From Zobellia laminariae (GTDB taxonomy: Bacteria > Bacteroidota > Bacteroidia > Flavobacteriales > Flavobacteriaceae): a DNA stretch of 64,000 nucleotides. The translations under genes and the position numbers were made by a program. The stretch spans positions 786,283-850,282 of the forward strand of contig NZ_RCNS01000001.1 in NCBI RefSeq assembly GCF_009725995.1, given 5' to 3'. The notes under the pieces were generated by a model. The model saw only the letters and a list, made by a program, of their open reading frames with translations, ran no database searches and was not told where the DNA came from. Below are positions 16,118 through 23,651 of the stretch, piece after piece (positions within the stretch are counted from its first letter, which is position 1; every line of letters starts with the position of its first letter).

Positions 16118-16183
16118 ATAATTCTATTCTAAAAACCAATTACTGCCTACTGAATACTGCTCACTAACCACAAAACCAGCATC

Positions 16184-16738
16184 CTACTTTTTCACTCTTG
16201 AACTATTCTGTTTTACAAAAGCATCCCAACCAGAATACCCTTTACCAACATCTACCCTTCCCTGGTTGTAAAAATGACAAACGGCAGCAGCAAGACCATC
16301 TGTACTATCTAAATTTTTAGGTAGTGTTTTTAGTCCCAGTACACTTTGTAGCATTTTGGCTACTTGTTCTTTACTGGCATTACCATTACCAGTTACGGCC
16401 ATTTTTATTTTCTTTGGCAAATATTCCGTTATGGGAATTTCACGCGAGAGTCCTGCTGCCATGGCCACACCTTGAGCACGACCTAGTTTAAGCATAGATT
16501 GTACGTTCTTACCAAAGAATGGAGCCTCAATAGCTATTTCATCAGGGTGGTACGTATCTATAAGTTCTATGGTGCGCTCAAAAATGAGCTTTAATTTTAC
16601 ATAGTGGTCGCTGTATTTTTTGAGCATCAGTTCGTTCATTTGAACGAACTCCATTTTTTTACCTACCACTTTTATGACACCGAAGCCCATAATGGTAGTA
16701 CCTGGATCAATACCGAGTATAATTTTTTCCGTTGCCAA
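16184..16738 (-). CDS. ruvC: Holliday junction resolvase RuvC
   Basis: 184 residues. RNase-H-like resolvase with the first catalytic Asp in LGIDPGTTIMGFG (D11), the Glu in EIAIEAPFFGKN (about E70) and the C-terminal acidic pair in DSTDGLAAAVCHF. It cuts Holliday junctions with RuvAB during recombinational repair. The C-terminal tail is slightly longer than in E. coli (173 aa). It starts 10 bp from the TonB-like lipoprotein gene. Confidence 0.95.
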   Translation of the reverse strand: MATEKIILGIDPGTTIMGFGVIKVVGKKMEFVQMNELMLKKYSDHYVKLKLIFERTIELIDTYHPDEIAIEAPFFGKNVQSMLKLGRAQGVAMAAGLSREIPITEYLPKKIKMAVTGNGNASKEQVAKMLQSVLGLKTLPKNLDSTDGLAAAVCHFYNQGRVDVGKGYSGWDAFVKQNSSRVKK

Positions 16739-16748
16739 ATGATTTGTT

Positions 16749-17219
16749 TTATTGCAGTACTATGGGAATTCTAAATTTTGCCCTAACGGGAATGCCTCTT
16801 TTTAATGCGGGTTCAATCTTGGGTAAACCGTTTAGGCAATTTTCAATCTGCCTGTCAAAACCAAGAAGTTGAGTTTCTGTTATATCTCCCTTATCTATAT
16901 TCAAAAGAGAAATAGCTCCTGAAGCCTCCATTAAAAAGTCGACAAAAATAGTATCTTTTACTGCTTCTTGCACCACAAAATCCGATTCTTCAAGTGTTTT
17001 TGAAAAGTGTTTCAATAGCGTTGCCATAAAGCATTGTTTCTGCTCTTGCTTAGAGGCAGTTTCATCGCAATCGGCAAAAAGAGGATATTGATCAACATCT
17101 TCCCAATCAATACTTAGTATTTCTTTGTTGACCAATTCTTGAGTTTTCTTTTCCCTTGAAGCCGACCAATTGCATGCCGTAAGCAGGAACAAAAAGCATA
17201 AAATTGTGAGGTTTCGCAT
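16749..17219 (-). CDS. Small lipoprotein with a TonB-C-like domain
   Basis: 156 residues. The signal peptide ends in the lipobox LLTAC (Cys16). The rest resembles the 'energy transducer TonB' C-terminal fold of Bacteroidota: YPLFADCDE, QCFMATLLKHFSKTL, then GAISLLNIDKGD and a terminal strand VRAKFRIPIVLQ. Without an N-terminal transmembrane helix and proline linker it is not a classical TonB. Periplasmic or outer-membrane location is expected; function unknown. Confidence 0.7.
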   Translation of the reverse strand: MRNLTILCFLFLLTACNWSASREKKTQELVNKEILSIDWEDVDQYPLFADCDETASKQEQKQCFMATLLKHFSKTLEESDFVVQEAVKDTIFVDFLMEASGAISLLNIDKGDITETQLLGFDRQIENCLNGLPKIEPALKRGIPVRAKFRIPIVLQ

Positions 17220-17425
17220 TGCCCTTAATTGTAGGCTGAAATTACAATTTTTTGTGGAGGTTTCTGCTATATATCCTTATTAGCAAAGGGAAAACACCTC
17301 AAAAGAGCTGTTTTTCATCAAAAAAAGCGAATTTAAAAACGGAGATGAATTAACTAACATCATTACGATAGACCCAATAGGTGTAACAAAATGTAATTAT
17401 CTTCGTCAGACAGGAAATTGACTAA

Positions 17426-17941
17426 ATGGATATTGTATTACTTATTTTGGGTTTCATTTTTATGCTCGTCGGAATTTTAGGCAGCTTCTTGCCCATACTC
17501 CCCGGACCACCTATTAGCTGGGTTGGTCTTTTATTATTACACCTCACGAAGGCAGTACCACCAGACAGTTGGTTTTTAGGAATTACTGCCGCTTTGGCTC
17601 TTGTTGTTTTTGGACTAGATTATGTAATTCCTGCTATGGGAACAAAGAAATTTGGTGGAACAAAATATGGAGTTATCGGCACCACTCTAGGACTGTTGGT
17701 TGCCCTATTCTTTCCTATTTTAGGCCCGTTTGGTATTATAGTTTGGCCTTTTGTTGGTGCATTGGTAGGGGAATTATTGAATAAAGCCGATGGAAAAACA
17801 GCTACTAAAGCTGCTTTCGGGTCGTTTCTGGGCTTCTTGACCGGTACTTTTATGAAGTTCCTGATTGCTATAATTTATTTCGGTCTTTTTATTTCTAAGG
17901 CTTGGAATTATCGACTTGAATTGTTTCCGTTTTTAAGCTAG
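17426..17941 (+). CDS. DUF456 membrane protein
   Basis: 171 residues with about five hydrophobic helices and the DUF456 hallmarks: a glycine-rich start GSFLPILPGPPISWVGLLLLH, DYVIPAMGTKKFGGTKYGVIG and PFVGALVGELL. The small-residue-rich helices suggest tight packing. Function unknown. Single plus-strand gene amid minus-strand genes, with its own terminator. Confidence 0.88.
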   Translation: MDIVLLILGFIFMLVGILGSFLPILPGPPISWVGLLLLHLTKAVPPDSWFLGITAALALVVFGLDYVIPAMGTKKFGGTKYGVIGTTLGLLVALFFPILGPFGIIVWPFVGALVGELLNKADGKTATKAAFGSFLGFLTGTFMKFLIAIIYFGLFISKAWNYRLELFPFLS

Positions 17942-17959
17942 TACATATAAAATAGAACA

Positions 17960-17995
17960 AAAAAAACCTTGCTCTTGGAGCAAGGTTTTTTTTTG
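17960..17995. terminator. Bidirectional terminator between DUF456 and nitroreductase genes
   Basis: Stem ACCTTGCTC / GAGCAAGGT with a 3-nt loop, flanked by A and T tracts, so it can act in both directions between two convergent genes. Confidence 0.9.
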
Positions 17996-18032
17996 TTTTT
18001 AAATAGTAAGCTGAATAAATTTTAACCAATTT

Positions 18033-18587
18033 CTAGTCCATCCAAACTACTTTATCTTCTATTGGCGTTCTTACGCCTTCAGGAATTTCTTCATCAGAAT
18101 ATCCCATGTAAAAAAAGCCTAGACAGGCTTCACCATCGTTCATTTCAAAAAAATCATTCATGTGTTTTACCAATCCCGGTGAGCTCCAATAAGAACCAAT
18201 ACCCATTTCAGTACAGCATAACCACATGTTCTGAACAGCCATAGCTGTAGCGGCCACTTCTTCCCATTCAGGAATACTTTGCGCTGGATCTCTTTGCATA
18301 CAAATGGCAATAATAGCCCCTGCACGTTTTGGATTTTCAATCAGTTTTTTAGCTTTGAACTCCTTTGGATTCGGTTCATTTTCTAAGTACTTTAAAGAAA
18401 GAAACAATCCTAATTTCTCTTGAGACTCCCCTTGTAAAACTCTAAACCTCCATGGTTCGGTTTTCTTATGCGTAGGCGCCCAATTAGCTGCTTCCAATAT
18501 TTTTTCAATATCCGCTTTAGCTATAGGCTTATCATTATACTGGGCCGGAAAAACCGATCGTCTATTTTTTATAAGGTCAAAAATCAC
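18033..18587 (-). CDS. Nitroreductase-family flavoprotein
   Basis: 184 residues, YdjA-like short nitroreductase. FMN and substrate elements: RRSVFPAQY at residues 9-17, NWAPTHKKTEPWRF, EEVAATAMAVQNMWL and GIGSYWSSPG. Such proteins reduce nitroaromatics, quinones or related compounds with NAD(P)H; the natural substrate is unknown. Transcribed away from the DUF456 gene's terminator and 47 bp downstream of the homogentisate dioxygenase gene. Confidence 0.9.
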   Translation of the reverse strand: MIFDLIKNRRSVFPAQYNDKPIAKADIEKILEAANWAPTHKKTEPWRFRVLQGESQEKLGLFLSLKYLENEPNPKEFKAKKLIENPKRAGAIIAICMQRDPAQSIPEWEEVAATAMAVQNMWLCCTEMGIGSYWSSPGLVKHMNDFFEMNDGEACLGFFYMGYSDEEIPEGVRTPIEDKVVWMD

Positions 18588-18634
18588 TTATTCTATTTTG
18601 TTTAATTTCTAATTCAGTTTCAAGTACAAATAAT

Positions 18635-19792
18635 TTACTCTAACCAGCTTTTATAATACTTACCATCATCAATATCCATTGCCTGTTGGGTTAATTTCAA
18701 CGGCTTAAAGGTATCAATCATTACGGCTAGTTCTTCAGTTTTAGTTTTACCTATACTAGCTTCGTATGTTCCTGGGTGCGGACCATGAGGAATACCAGCA
18801 GGATGTAAAGAAATACTCCCTTCATCAACACCTTTTCGACTCATAAAATCTCCATCTACGTAATAGAGTACCTCATCAGAATCTATGTTAGAATGATTGT
18901 AAGGTGCAGGAATAGCCTGCGGATGGTAATCATACAATCTGGGACAGAACGAACACACCACAAAGGCACTAGTTTCAAACGTCTGGTGCACTGGTGGCGG
19001 TTGATGAACACGCCCCGTTATGGGTTCAAAATTATGAATAGAAAAGCCATAGGGAAAATTATATCCGTCCCAACCTACAACATCAAAAGGATGCGTGGCA
19101 TAAGTCATATGGTGCAGTTGTCCTTGCTTCTTTACTTTGATTAAAAACTCGCCTTTTTCATCATGAGTCTGTAGATTTTGTGGCAATTTAAAATCTCGCT
19201 CACAAAAAGGTGAATGCTCCAAATGTTGACCAAAATAGTTACGGTATCTTTTTGGCGTATATATAGGATGATAGCTTTCGGTAATCAATAAACGATTGTC
19301 TTCTGAATCAAATTCAATCTGATATATGATTCCTCTGGGAATTACCAAATAATCGCCATATTCAAAAGGAATTTCACCTAAAATGGTCTTTAACGTACCA
19401 GAACCTTTGTGAACAAACAAAAGCTCATCTGCATCTGTATTTTTATAAAAATAATCTGTTAGGGATTTCCTTGGAGCAGCGAGCCCTACATGCACATCAT
19501 TATTGAAAAGCATGGTTTTACGACTTTCCAAATAATCATCTTCAGGCTTTACTTGAAAACCTTGAAGTAACCTAGATTTTATATTGTATTCCACAGCGGC
19601 CCTAGGCGCAACATCTAACGTCTTACCCACTTCTTTTACTTGCGTAGGCCTATGTAAATGATAGAGCAAAGAAGACATTCCATCAAAACCAATAGTACCG
19701 AACAATTGTTCATAATGTAAGGTGCCATCTTCCTTTTTGAAAGTGGTATGTCTCTTTTGTGGAAATTTTCCCAGCTTGTGATATAAAGGCAT
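18635..19792 (-). CDS. hmgA: Homogentisate 1,2-dioxygenase
   Basis: 385 residues. It opens the ring of homogentisate to maleylacetoacetate in tyrosine and phenylalanine breakdown. Family landmarks are HPFDVVGWDGYNFPYGFSIH (near residue 240), PPPVHQTFE (iron ligands His and Glu) and HPAGIPHGPHPG (second iron histidine and active-site His). Start at ATG 19792 (MPLYHKLGKFPQKRH); the longer frame adds 29 atypical residues. The other tyrosine-degradation genes are not in the window. Confidence 0.93.
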   Translation of the reverse strand: MPLYHKLGKFPQKRHTTFKKEDGTLHYEQLFGTIGFDGMSSLLYHLHRPTQVKEVGKTLDVAPRAAVEYNIKSRLLQGFQVKPEDDYLESRKTMLFNNDVHVGLAAPRKSLTDYFYKNTDADELLFVHKGSGTLKTILGEIPFEYGDYLVIPRGIIYQIEFDSEDNRLLITESYHPIYTPKRYRNYFGQHLEHSPFCERDFKLPQNLQTHDEKGEFLIKVKKQGQLHHMTYATHPFDVVGWDGYNFPYGFSIHNFEPITGRVHQPPPVHQTFETSAFVVCSFCPRLYDYHPQAIPAPYNHSNIDSDEVLYYVDGDFMSRKGVDEGSISLHPAGIPHGPHPGTYEASIGKTKTEELAVMIDTFKPLKLTQQAMDIDDGKYYKSWLE

Positions 19793-20070
19793 GTAATTTT
19801 CTTTAAAAATCTTGTTTAAAATTACGGTTTTTTTATCGATATCGCATATTTCACCCTTTTTATAAACGGATGAAATCATCCCAAGAACGCAAATTTCTTA
19901 AAATGAAAAAAACGTTATAGTAACGCATTTGATCGATGAAAAGAAATCTATTTGATGTAAGTTTGCATCGTAGTTAAGTTTATGAAAATGAGCTACATAA
20001 AACTGGACATTAGTAAAACCCATGACCAGTTCTAAAATAGTATTGAAAGTAAAAATTAATACCTTGTATC

Positions 20071-20196
20071 ATGAATAGAACACATCATCAGGTAAAAGCA
20101 GAGAAAGCTAAAAAGGCGTGGATGTCAATCCAAGACCGAAGAACGCCGGAACATGACAAACCAAATGTGGTTGATCGTCAACTTCAAAAAGTCTAG
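20071..20196 (+). CDS. Possible small basic protein (41 aa)
   Basis: An ATG-started frame of 41 codons in the 650-bp gap between hmgA and ndh. The product is polar and basic with QVKAEKAKKAWMSIQDRR and ends in DRQLQKV. It is not recognised. Codon use and the absence of low-complexity sequence make it plausible, but there is no homology evidence. The remainder of 19793-20442 holds only the hmgA promoter region and the ndh terminator. Confidence 0.35.
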   Translation: MNRTHHQVKAEKAKKAWMSIQDRRTPEHDKPNVVDRQLQKV

Positions 20197-20320
20197 TCCA
20201 GAATTTAATTTAAGTTGATGTAATTACGTTACGACAAATCGTAACTAAACCTACAATTACATCTTTCCCTATATCATGTGCCATTCTTGGTTTATACAGC
20301 CGTGTAGAAACCATTGGGCA

Positions 20321-20350
20321 TAAAAAAAGCCTTCCAACATGGAAAGCCTT
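20321..20350 (-). terminator. Terminator downstream of ndh
   Basis: On the minus strand GCTTTCC pairs with GGAAGGC around a 5-nt loop and runs into TTTTTTT. An outer pair TTGGGC (20314-20319) / GCCCAA further encloses the hairpin. Confidence 0.75.
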
Positions 20351-20442
20351 TCATTGGCCCAAACCTATACAGATTTTGGGTTACAACACAACAGGACAAA
20401 TATACTAAAGGATTTTAAATAATTGCTATCTCTATGGCTAAA

Positions 20443-21720
20443 CTATGCCTTTGGATTAAACCTTCTTAAAATAAGGCGAGCGGCTTTATCATAATTGATA
20501 TAATTGTATGCCCAGTTAAAAAATACAATGACCTTATTTCTAAACCCTACCAGCGCCATTAAGTGAACGAACATCCAGATAAAGCAAGCAAAGAAACCTC
20601 CAAATTGTAATTTTTTAATATCCGCAACAGCTTTGTTTCTTCCTATGGTAGCCATGGTTCCCTTATCTACATAAGTAAAAGGTTTCATTTCTTTACCCTC
20701 CAATAACTTTTCTAGATTTTTGGCCAATAACTCTCCTTGCTGAATTGCCGGTTGCGCAACTTGTGGATGTCCTTTGGGGAAATCTTCAGTTTCCATATAA
20801 GAAATATCCCCAATGGCAAAAACCGAGTCATAACCTTCTACCTGACTAAAACGGTTTACTTTATAACGGTTTAAACGTTCTACCAAAATATGGGGTGCAA
20901 AACCCTCTATGGCCGCACCGGTAACTCCTGCAGTCCAAATAAAATTTTTAGTGCGTATGGTGGTTCCATCTTTTAAGGTTACCTGTTCCCCATCATAATT
21001 ACTGGCAATGGCGTTAAGATGAACGCGCACCCCTAATTCTTCCAAAAATCCCATGGCTTTCTTAGTTGCATGCTCACTCATTGGCGGCAATACTTTTGGA
21101 CCACCCTCATACAAGTTGATTTCCATTTCATCTATATTCAGATGTCGGTAATCTTCAGGGAAAACGTTATTCTTAAGTTCTGCAAATGCCCCAGCAAGCT
21201 CTACACCTGTTGGCCCCGCTCCAATAATACAGAAATTAAGTAATGCCTTACGCTCTTCTGGATCCTGGCAGTCGTCTGCTTTTTCAAAATTTTGTAACAT
21301 TAAACTTCTAATGTCCAGTGCTTGCGGCACACTTTTCATAGACATGGCATGTTGCGCAATCTCTTTATTCCCAAAAAAGTTAGTTTTTGTACCCGTGGCC
21401 AAAACCAAATAATCATATTCCAGGTTTCCCGTGTCCGTAATAATGACCTTCTGTTCCGGTTCAATACGCACAACATTGGCTAGCCTAAAATAGAAATTCT
21501 CCAAATGCCTTAACACCTTACGTATAGGGTATGCAATGGAGTCCGGTTCTAAGCCGCTAGTAGAAACCTGATAAAGGAGTGGTTGAAAGGTATGGTAGTT
21601 ATGCTTGTCCAGTAATACGACTTGTAAATCTATTTTACTGAGTTTTTTGGCTAGTGATATTCCGGCAAAACCGCCACCAATAATCACTATTCTTTTCTGA
21701 CCTGTCTTGGGAAGGTTCAT
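20443..21720 (-). CDS. ndh: Type II NADH:quinone oxidoreductase
   Basis: 425 residues. Two Rossmann signatures are visible: FAD at VIIGGGFAGISLAKKL (about 12-27) and NADH at FCIIGAGPTGVELAGAF (about 163-179), plus the FAD Asp in VFAIGDISYM. The C-terminal FFACFIWMFVHLMALVGF and adjoining aromatic helix anchor the enzyme to the inner membrane, as in NDH-2. It passes electrons from NADH to menaquinone without proton pumping. It sits beside the cbb3 and FNR genes, fitting a respiratory neighbourhood, but has no FNR box of its own. Confidence 0.92.
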   Translation of the reverse strand: MNLPKTGQKRIVIIGGGFAGISLAKKLSKIDLQVVLLDKHNYHTFQPLLYQVSTSGLEPDSIAYPIRKVLRHLENFYFRLANVVRIEPEQKVIITDTGNLEYDYLVLATGTKTNFFGNKEIAQHAMSMKSVPQALDIRSLMLQNFEKADDCQDPEERKALLNFCIIGAGPTGVELAGAFAELKNNVFPEDYRHLNIDEMEINLYEGGPKVLPPMSEHATKKAMGFLEELGVRVHLNAIASNYDGEQVTLKDGTTIRTKNFIWTAGVTGAAIEGFAPHILVERLNRYKVNRFSQVEGYDSVFAIGDISYMETEDFPKGHPQVAQPAIQQGELLAKNLEKLLEGKEMKPFTYVDKGTMATIGRNKAVADIKKLQFGGFFACFIWMFVHLMALVGFRNKVIVFFNWAYNYINYDKAARLILRRFNPKA

Positions 21721-21847
21721 AACTTAATTTTCCACAAAATTAAGAAGATCTAGCGCAGTATATTTTTAATCTTTAGAAATATCACATTTAATATTGCCGC
21801 AATAAAAAAACTAGAAAAACACCTTCTTCTATTTAGAAGAACCTGCA

Positions 21848-22750
21848 TTATTCAGAAGCCGAAAGACTCTGCTCTTTTTTACTATGTGAAGAACCACTCA
21901 TGCCCAATTCTGGAATAACCAATAAAGGAACTTGTGTATGAAAAGCTATACGTTTCACCACTGCCTCACGAGTTAGGTTTTCCATATAACTATGTTGGTA
22001 ATGTAACATAGCTAGCAAATGAATATCTAATTCATTGCTAAAAACTTCTAAGGTTTTAGAAATGGAATTTAATTCCGAAACCGTATGAACGTAATGCTCT
22101 ACATCTTTTAAATATTTACGAAGCATACTTAAATTAAACTTCTGAAGTTCCGTTAAAGCAGTGATTTTCTGCTGCACATGTACTATTCTTATAACCGCAT
22201 TAAAGGTCTTGGCCATGTCCAATAATGGTTTCAATTCAGACTGTGTATAAAATCTATTGAAGTCTGTGGCAAAAGCCACTTCGTCCGGTGTTTTAAATTT
22301 AAAATTTTGGGGAACGGCAAGTACAGGACATTTCTTTACCGTTTTTATAATTCGCACTGTATTGCTACCCATGAAAACCTCATCTATTGCTGAGGCTCCT
22401 TTTGTTCCGGTGATAACCAAATCTATTGCATACTCATCTATTACTGCTTTTACCTCATCTACAAGCATAGAAAAAGAAGATACAGCAGTAAATCTATGTT
22501 GTGGATTGTTGAATTCCGTGTGCATTCGTGAAATGAGATTGGCAAGACCTGCTTCGGATTGGGTTCGTGCAGCATCCTCCATCATATCGCCGCTCACGTT
22601 TGTAGCCATAAAACGGCTATGTGCAATGTGGGGCGTATAAGTATTCAATACGTAAAAAGTACAGGTTTCGTTCTTGAAAAGTTCTACAGCATAGCTTGCA
22701 GCGTTCCATGCATTTTCGGAAAAGTCGGTAGGTAATAGTATATTTTTCAT
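21848..22750 (-). CDS. Universal stress protein (two UspA domains)
   Basis: 300 residues with two UspA folds in tandem. The first carries the ATP-binding loop GTKGASAIDEVFMGSNT (about 130-146); the second, from about residue 165, has lost it. The cytoplasmic role is in stress survival under low oxygen or starvation. The promoter carries an FNR-type box at the standard spacing, and fnr itself is the next gene upstream, so it is probably induced when oxygen falls. Confidence 0.92.
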   Translation of the reverse strand: MKNILLPTDFSENAWNAASYAVELFKNETCTFYVLNTYTPHIAHSRFMATNVSGDMMEDAARTQSEAGLANLISRMHTEFNNPQHRFTAVSSFSMLVDEVKAVIDEYAIDLVITGTKGASAIDEVFMGSNTVRIIKTVKKCPVLAVPQNFKFKTPDEVAFATDFNRFYTQSELKPLLDMAKTFNAVIRIVHVQQKITALTELQKFNLSMLRKYLKDVEHYVHTVSELNSISKTLEVFSNELDIHLLAMLHYQHSYMENLTREAVVKRIAFHTQVPLLVIPELGMSGSSHSKKEQSLSASE

Positions 22751-22777
22751 CTACTTTTTTTATTGAAATCTTCAATG

Positions 22778-22820
22778 TAAAAGTAGAACCAACACTAAGG
22801 TGAAACTATGATAAATATCA
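22778..22820 (-). promoter_or_regulatory. FNR-type box and -7 element for the universal stress protein gene
   Basis: TGATAAATATCA (22809-22820) is a full TGAT-N4-ATCA dyad. The -7 element TACTTTTA (22785-22778) is centred exactly 33 bp downstream. Confidence 0.75.
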
Positions 22821-22839
22821 GTTTTTGAAAAGAGAAAGG

Positions 22840-23529
22840 TTAAAATCCATCGATCAAATCTAAAAGCTTGCGCTCATCAGCAATGCCAATTTTCTTGCCG
22901 GAAGTTTTAATAAATCCTTTTTTCTTGAATTCAGAAATAATCCTAATACAAGATTCAGTAGCCGTACCTACTACGTTGGAATAGTCTTCTCTAGATAAGG
23001 AAAGTGTCAAGAAACCATCTTCGTCCTCGCCATAATTCTTTTTAAGGTATAAAAAAGCTTCTGCCATTCTTTGTTTCACCGTCTTTTGGGACATGTTCAC
23101 AATAACGTCATCTGCTTCTCTTAAATCATGCGCCATATGACGTAAAACTTCAACAGCAAAATTAGGATTCGTATCTAGGGTATTAGAAATAATCTCTTTT
23201 GGTATAAAACAAACCTCCATGTCACTTACTGCAATTGCACTTAAGTTGGTAGACTCTTCGGCAATTACGGCTCGTTGGCCCATAACCTCGCCTTTACTGG
23301 CCAATCTTACGATTTGATTCTTACCATTTTCACTAAGTTTAGACAGTTTTGAGACACCATCTCTAACACAAAAAACGCCATCTAGCTTTTCACCTTCTTT
23401 GAAGATAGCTTCACCTTTTTTAAGTTTTTTAGAGATTTTGGAATCGGAGACCTTCTTCAATTCTTCCTTACTCATAGCTCGTAAAGAATTGAATTGCCTT
23501 ATTATGCAATTTTCACACCTGCTGCTCAT
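22840..23529 (-). CDS. FNR-like Crp/Fnr transcription regulator
   Basis: 229 residues: cyclic-nucleotide-binding-type beta barrel (about 25-115), dimer helix and a winged HTH (from about 150). N-terminal C5 and C8 plus C54 and C107 are candidates for an oxygen-sensing iron-sulfur cluster. The recognition helix TESCIRIISEFKKKG keeps Glu192 and Arg196 of the FNR E..SR motif but has Ile at the Ser position. It shares an intergenic region with ccoI, where an FNR box lies. It is the likely regulator of all TGAY-N4-RTCA sites in this window. Confidence 0.9.
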   Translation of the reverse strand: MSSRCENCIIRQFNSLRAMSKEELKKVSDSKISKKLKKGEAIFKEGEKLDGVFCVRDGVSKLSKLSENGKNQIVRLASKGEVMGQRAVIAEESTNLSAIAVSDMEVCFIPKEIISNTLDTNPNFAVEVLRHMAHDLREADDVIVNMSQKTVKQRMAEAFLYLKKNYGEDEDGFLTLSLSREDYSNVVGTATESCIRIISEFKKKGFIKTSGKKIGIADERKLLDLIDGF

Positions 23530-23585
23530 ATCCTATTATTTATACCTGACCGTACAAAGGTACCGTTCACAAACTATAATAAACC

Positions 23586-23628
23586 TGACAATTATCATAT
23601 ATTTAAACTCTAATATCCCGCACCTTTG
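23586..23628 (+). promoter_or_regulatory. FNR-type box and -7 element for ccoI
   Basis: TGACAATTATCA (23586-23597) followed by CACCTTTG (23621-23628), a partial TAnnTTTG, with centres 33 bp apart. The box is identical, inverted, to the one before hemN. It lies in the divergent region with fnr, so it may also affect fnr. Confidence 0.7.
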
Positions 23629-23651
23629 TGCAAGGTATAGCAAATGATTAA

